From: Syntrophales bacterium
GTDB lineage: Bacteria; Desulfobacterota; Syntrophia; Syntrophales; UBA8958
Length of the DNA stretch: 5,062 nucleotides
Reading direction: 5' to 3'
NCBI GenBank assembly: GCA_023231165.1
Contig: JALNVY010000180.1
Location: 1-5,062, forward strand
Shown: piece by piece, positions 4,506 through 5,062 of the stretch
Position numbering within the stretch: the first letter of the stretch is position 1
Layout of the letters: each line of letters opens with the position of its first letter
Position numbers and translations under genes: made by a program
Notes under the pieces: model-generated
The model's database searches: none
Seen by the model: only the letters and a program-made list of their open reading frames with translations
Told to the model about the DNA's origin: nothing

Positions 4506-4572
4506 CCCCGAAGCTCGCTTCGTTCCCTGCCGTTTTGGACACTCCGAAGCTTGCTGCGGGGTAGTTTATTTT
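4506..4572 (+). terminator. Paired hairpins, weak candidate terminator
   Basis: CGAAGC (4509-4514) pairs perfectly with GCTTCG (4517-4522). A second, related hairpin, CTCCGAAGC (4542-4550) with GCTGCGGGG (4553-4561), has one mismatch and one G-T pair and is followed on the plus strand by TAGTTTATTTTT. The 17-base segments 4506-4522 and 4542-4558 match at 14 positions, so they are probably copies of one motif. The T-run polarity suits plus-strand transcription, yet the only adjacent gene ends here from the minus strand. A terminator role for the FGE-fold gene is therefore uncertain. Confidence 0.3.
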
Positions 4573-4584
4573 TCCAATGTATTG

Positions 4585-5062
4585 CTAAGGGGTCCTCACC
4601 AGCCGGACGCCGATGCTTTTGAACCATTTGCCCGGGTTAAAGAAGAAACGAAACGAGGAGCGGGTGTCTTTTGCCTGGTCCAGCCAGCAGCCGCCCCTCA
4701 AAATCCGTGCTGTACCGTCATTGGGTCCTTGGGGGTTGTCTTTAGGTCCTGCTTTATAATAATTTTCATCGTACCAGTCCTGAACCCATTCCCAGACATT
4801 TCCGGTCAGGTCGTAAATCCCCAGGACGTTGGGCTTTTTCTCGCCCACCCGATGGGGCCGGTCTTCCGCGTTTGCTTCGTACCAGGCGAAATCGCCGAGC
4901 CTGCCTTCGCTGCTCGTCCCCGCCCATTTATCCATCTTACCGCCGCTCCGGGCGGCATACTCCCATTCGGCCTCCGTGGGGAGGCGGTACTTTTGGCCGG
5001 ACTTCCCGTTCAGCTCCGCAATGAAAGACTGGGCATCGGACCAGCTTACGGACTCCACCGGG
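4585..5062 (-). CDS. FGE-sulfatase-fold protein (SUMF1/EgtB/PvdO family), C-terminal part
   Basis: The reading frame is open to the right window edge, so the N-terminal part is missing; the GTG at 5056-5058 is an internal valine of PVESVSW, not a start. The visible 158 or so residues show the family's landmarks in order: VESVSWSDAQSFIAELNG, YRLPTEAEWEYAARSGG, LGDFAWYEANA, HRVGEKKPNVLGIYDLTGNV, WEWVQDWYDENYY, RILRGGCW and the end IGVRLVRTP (usually IGFRLVR). The family (PF03781) covers formylglycine-generating enzymes, EgtB-type sulfoxide synthases and many uncharacterised proteins. The two catalytic cysteines of true formylglycine-generating enzyme, which follow the RGGSY motif, are replaced here (RGGCWLDQAKDTRSS), so that activity is unlikely. 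Its substrate is unknown. No signal peptide can be judged because the N-terminus is outside the window. Confidence 0.9.
   Translation of the reverse strand, partial: PVESVSWSDAQSFIAELNGKSGQKYRLPTEAEWEYAARSGGKMDKWAGTSSEGRLGDFAWYEANAEDRPHRVGEKKPNVLGIYDLTGNVWEWVQDWYDENYYKAGPKDNPQGPNDGTARILRGGCWLDQAKDTRSSFRFFFNPGKWFKSIGVRLVRTP

Overview
The window looks like an accessory, mosaic stretch of a Gram-negative bacterial replicon. A lipobox lipoprotein, an FGE-sulfatase-fold protein, a solitary ParB and many small stray modules would fit a Deltaproteobacteria/Desulfobacterota-type genome, but nothing here fixes the taxonomy. Base composition shifts sharply: the toxin-antitoxin block (about 150-800) is AT-rich, while the parB gene beside it is GC-rich with a strong preference for C-ending codons.

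Layout, left half (plus strand). The last 28 codons of an unidentified gene end at 89. A RelE/ParE-type toxin (197-493) and its HTH antitoxin (496-801) follow, enclosed by two 38-bp direct repeats (111-148 and 863-900, two mismatches). A complete ParB/Spo0J-type gene without a ParA follows (1041-1820). The next 242 bp hold overlapping inverted repeats and a perfect 16-bp palindrome (1965-1980), which could be a ParB site or an operator. A small DUF2442 gene (2063-2353) comes next.

Centre. A 24-codon relic of a second, diverged parB (2374-2445) lies just upstream of a probable BglII/BstYI-like restriction endonuclease (2472-3431) that has no methyltransferase beside it. Overlapping its 3' end and continuing to 3688 is a frameshifted relic of a HIT-family protein and then a helicase fragment that stops at its Walker A motif. 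The nuclease gene therefore sits between two sets of gene ruins, as expected for inserted cargo or a turnover hotspot.

Right half (minus strand). A lipoprotein of unknown function (3699-4298) and the C-terminal part of an SUMF1/EgtB/PvdO-type protein (4585 to the window edge) read leftwards. They are separated by a 286-bp gap packed with short GC-rich hairpins.

No complete multi-gene system is evident. The most notable items are the repeat-bounded toxin-antitoxin cassette, the solitary restriction nuclease between relics, and the orphan ParB with a nearby parS-sized palindrome.
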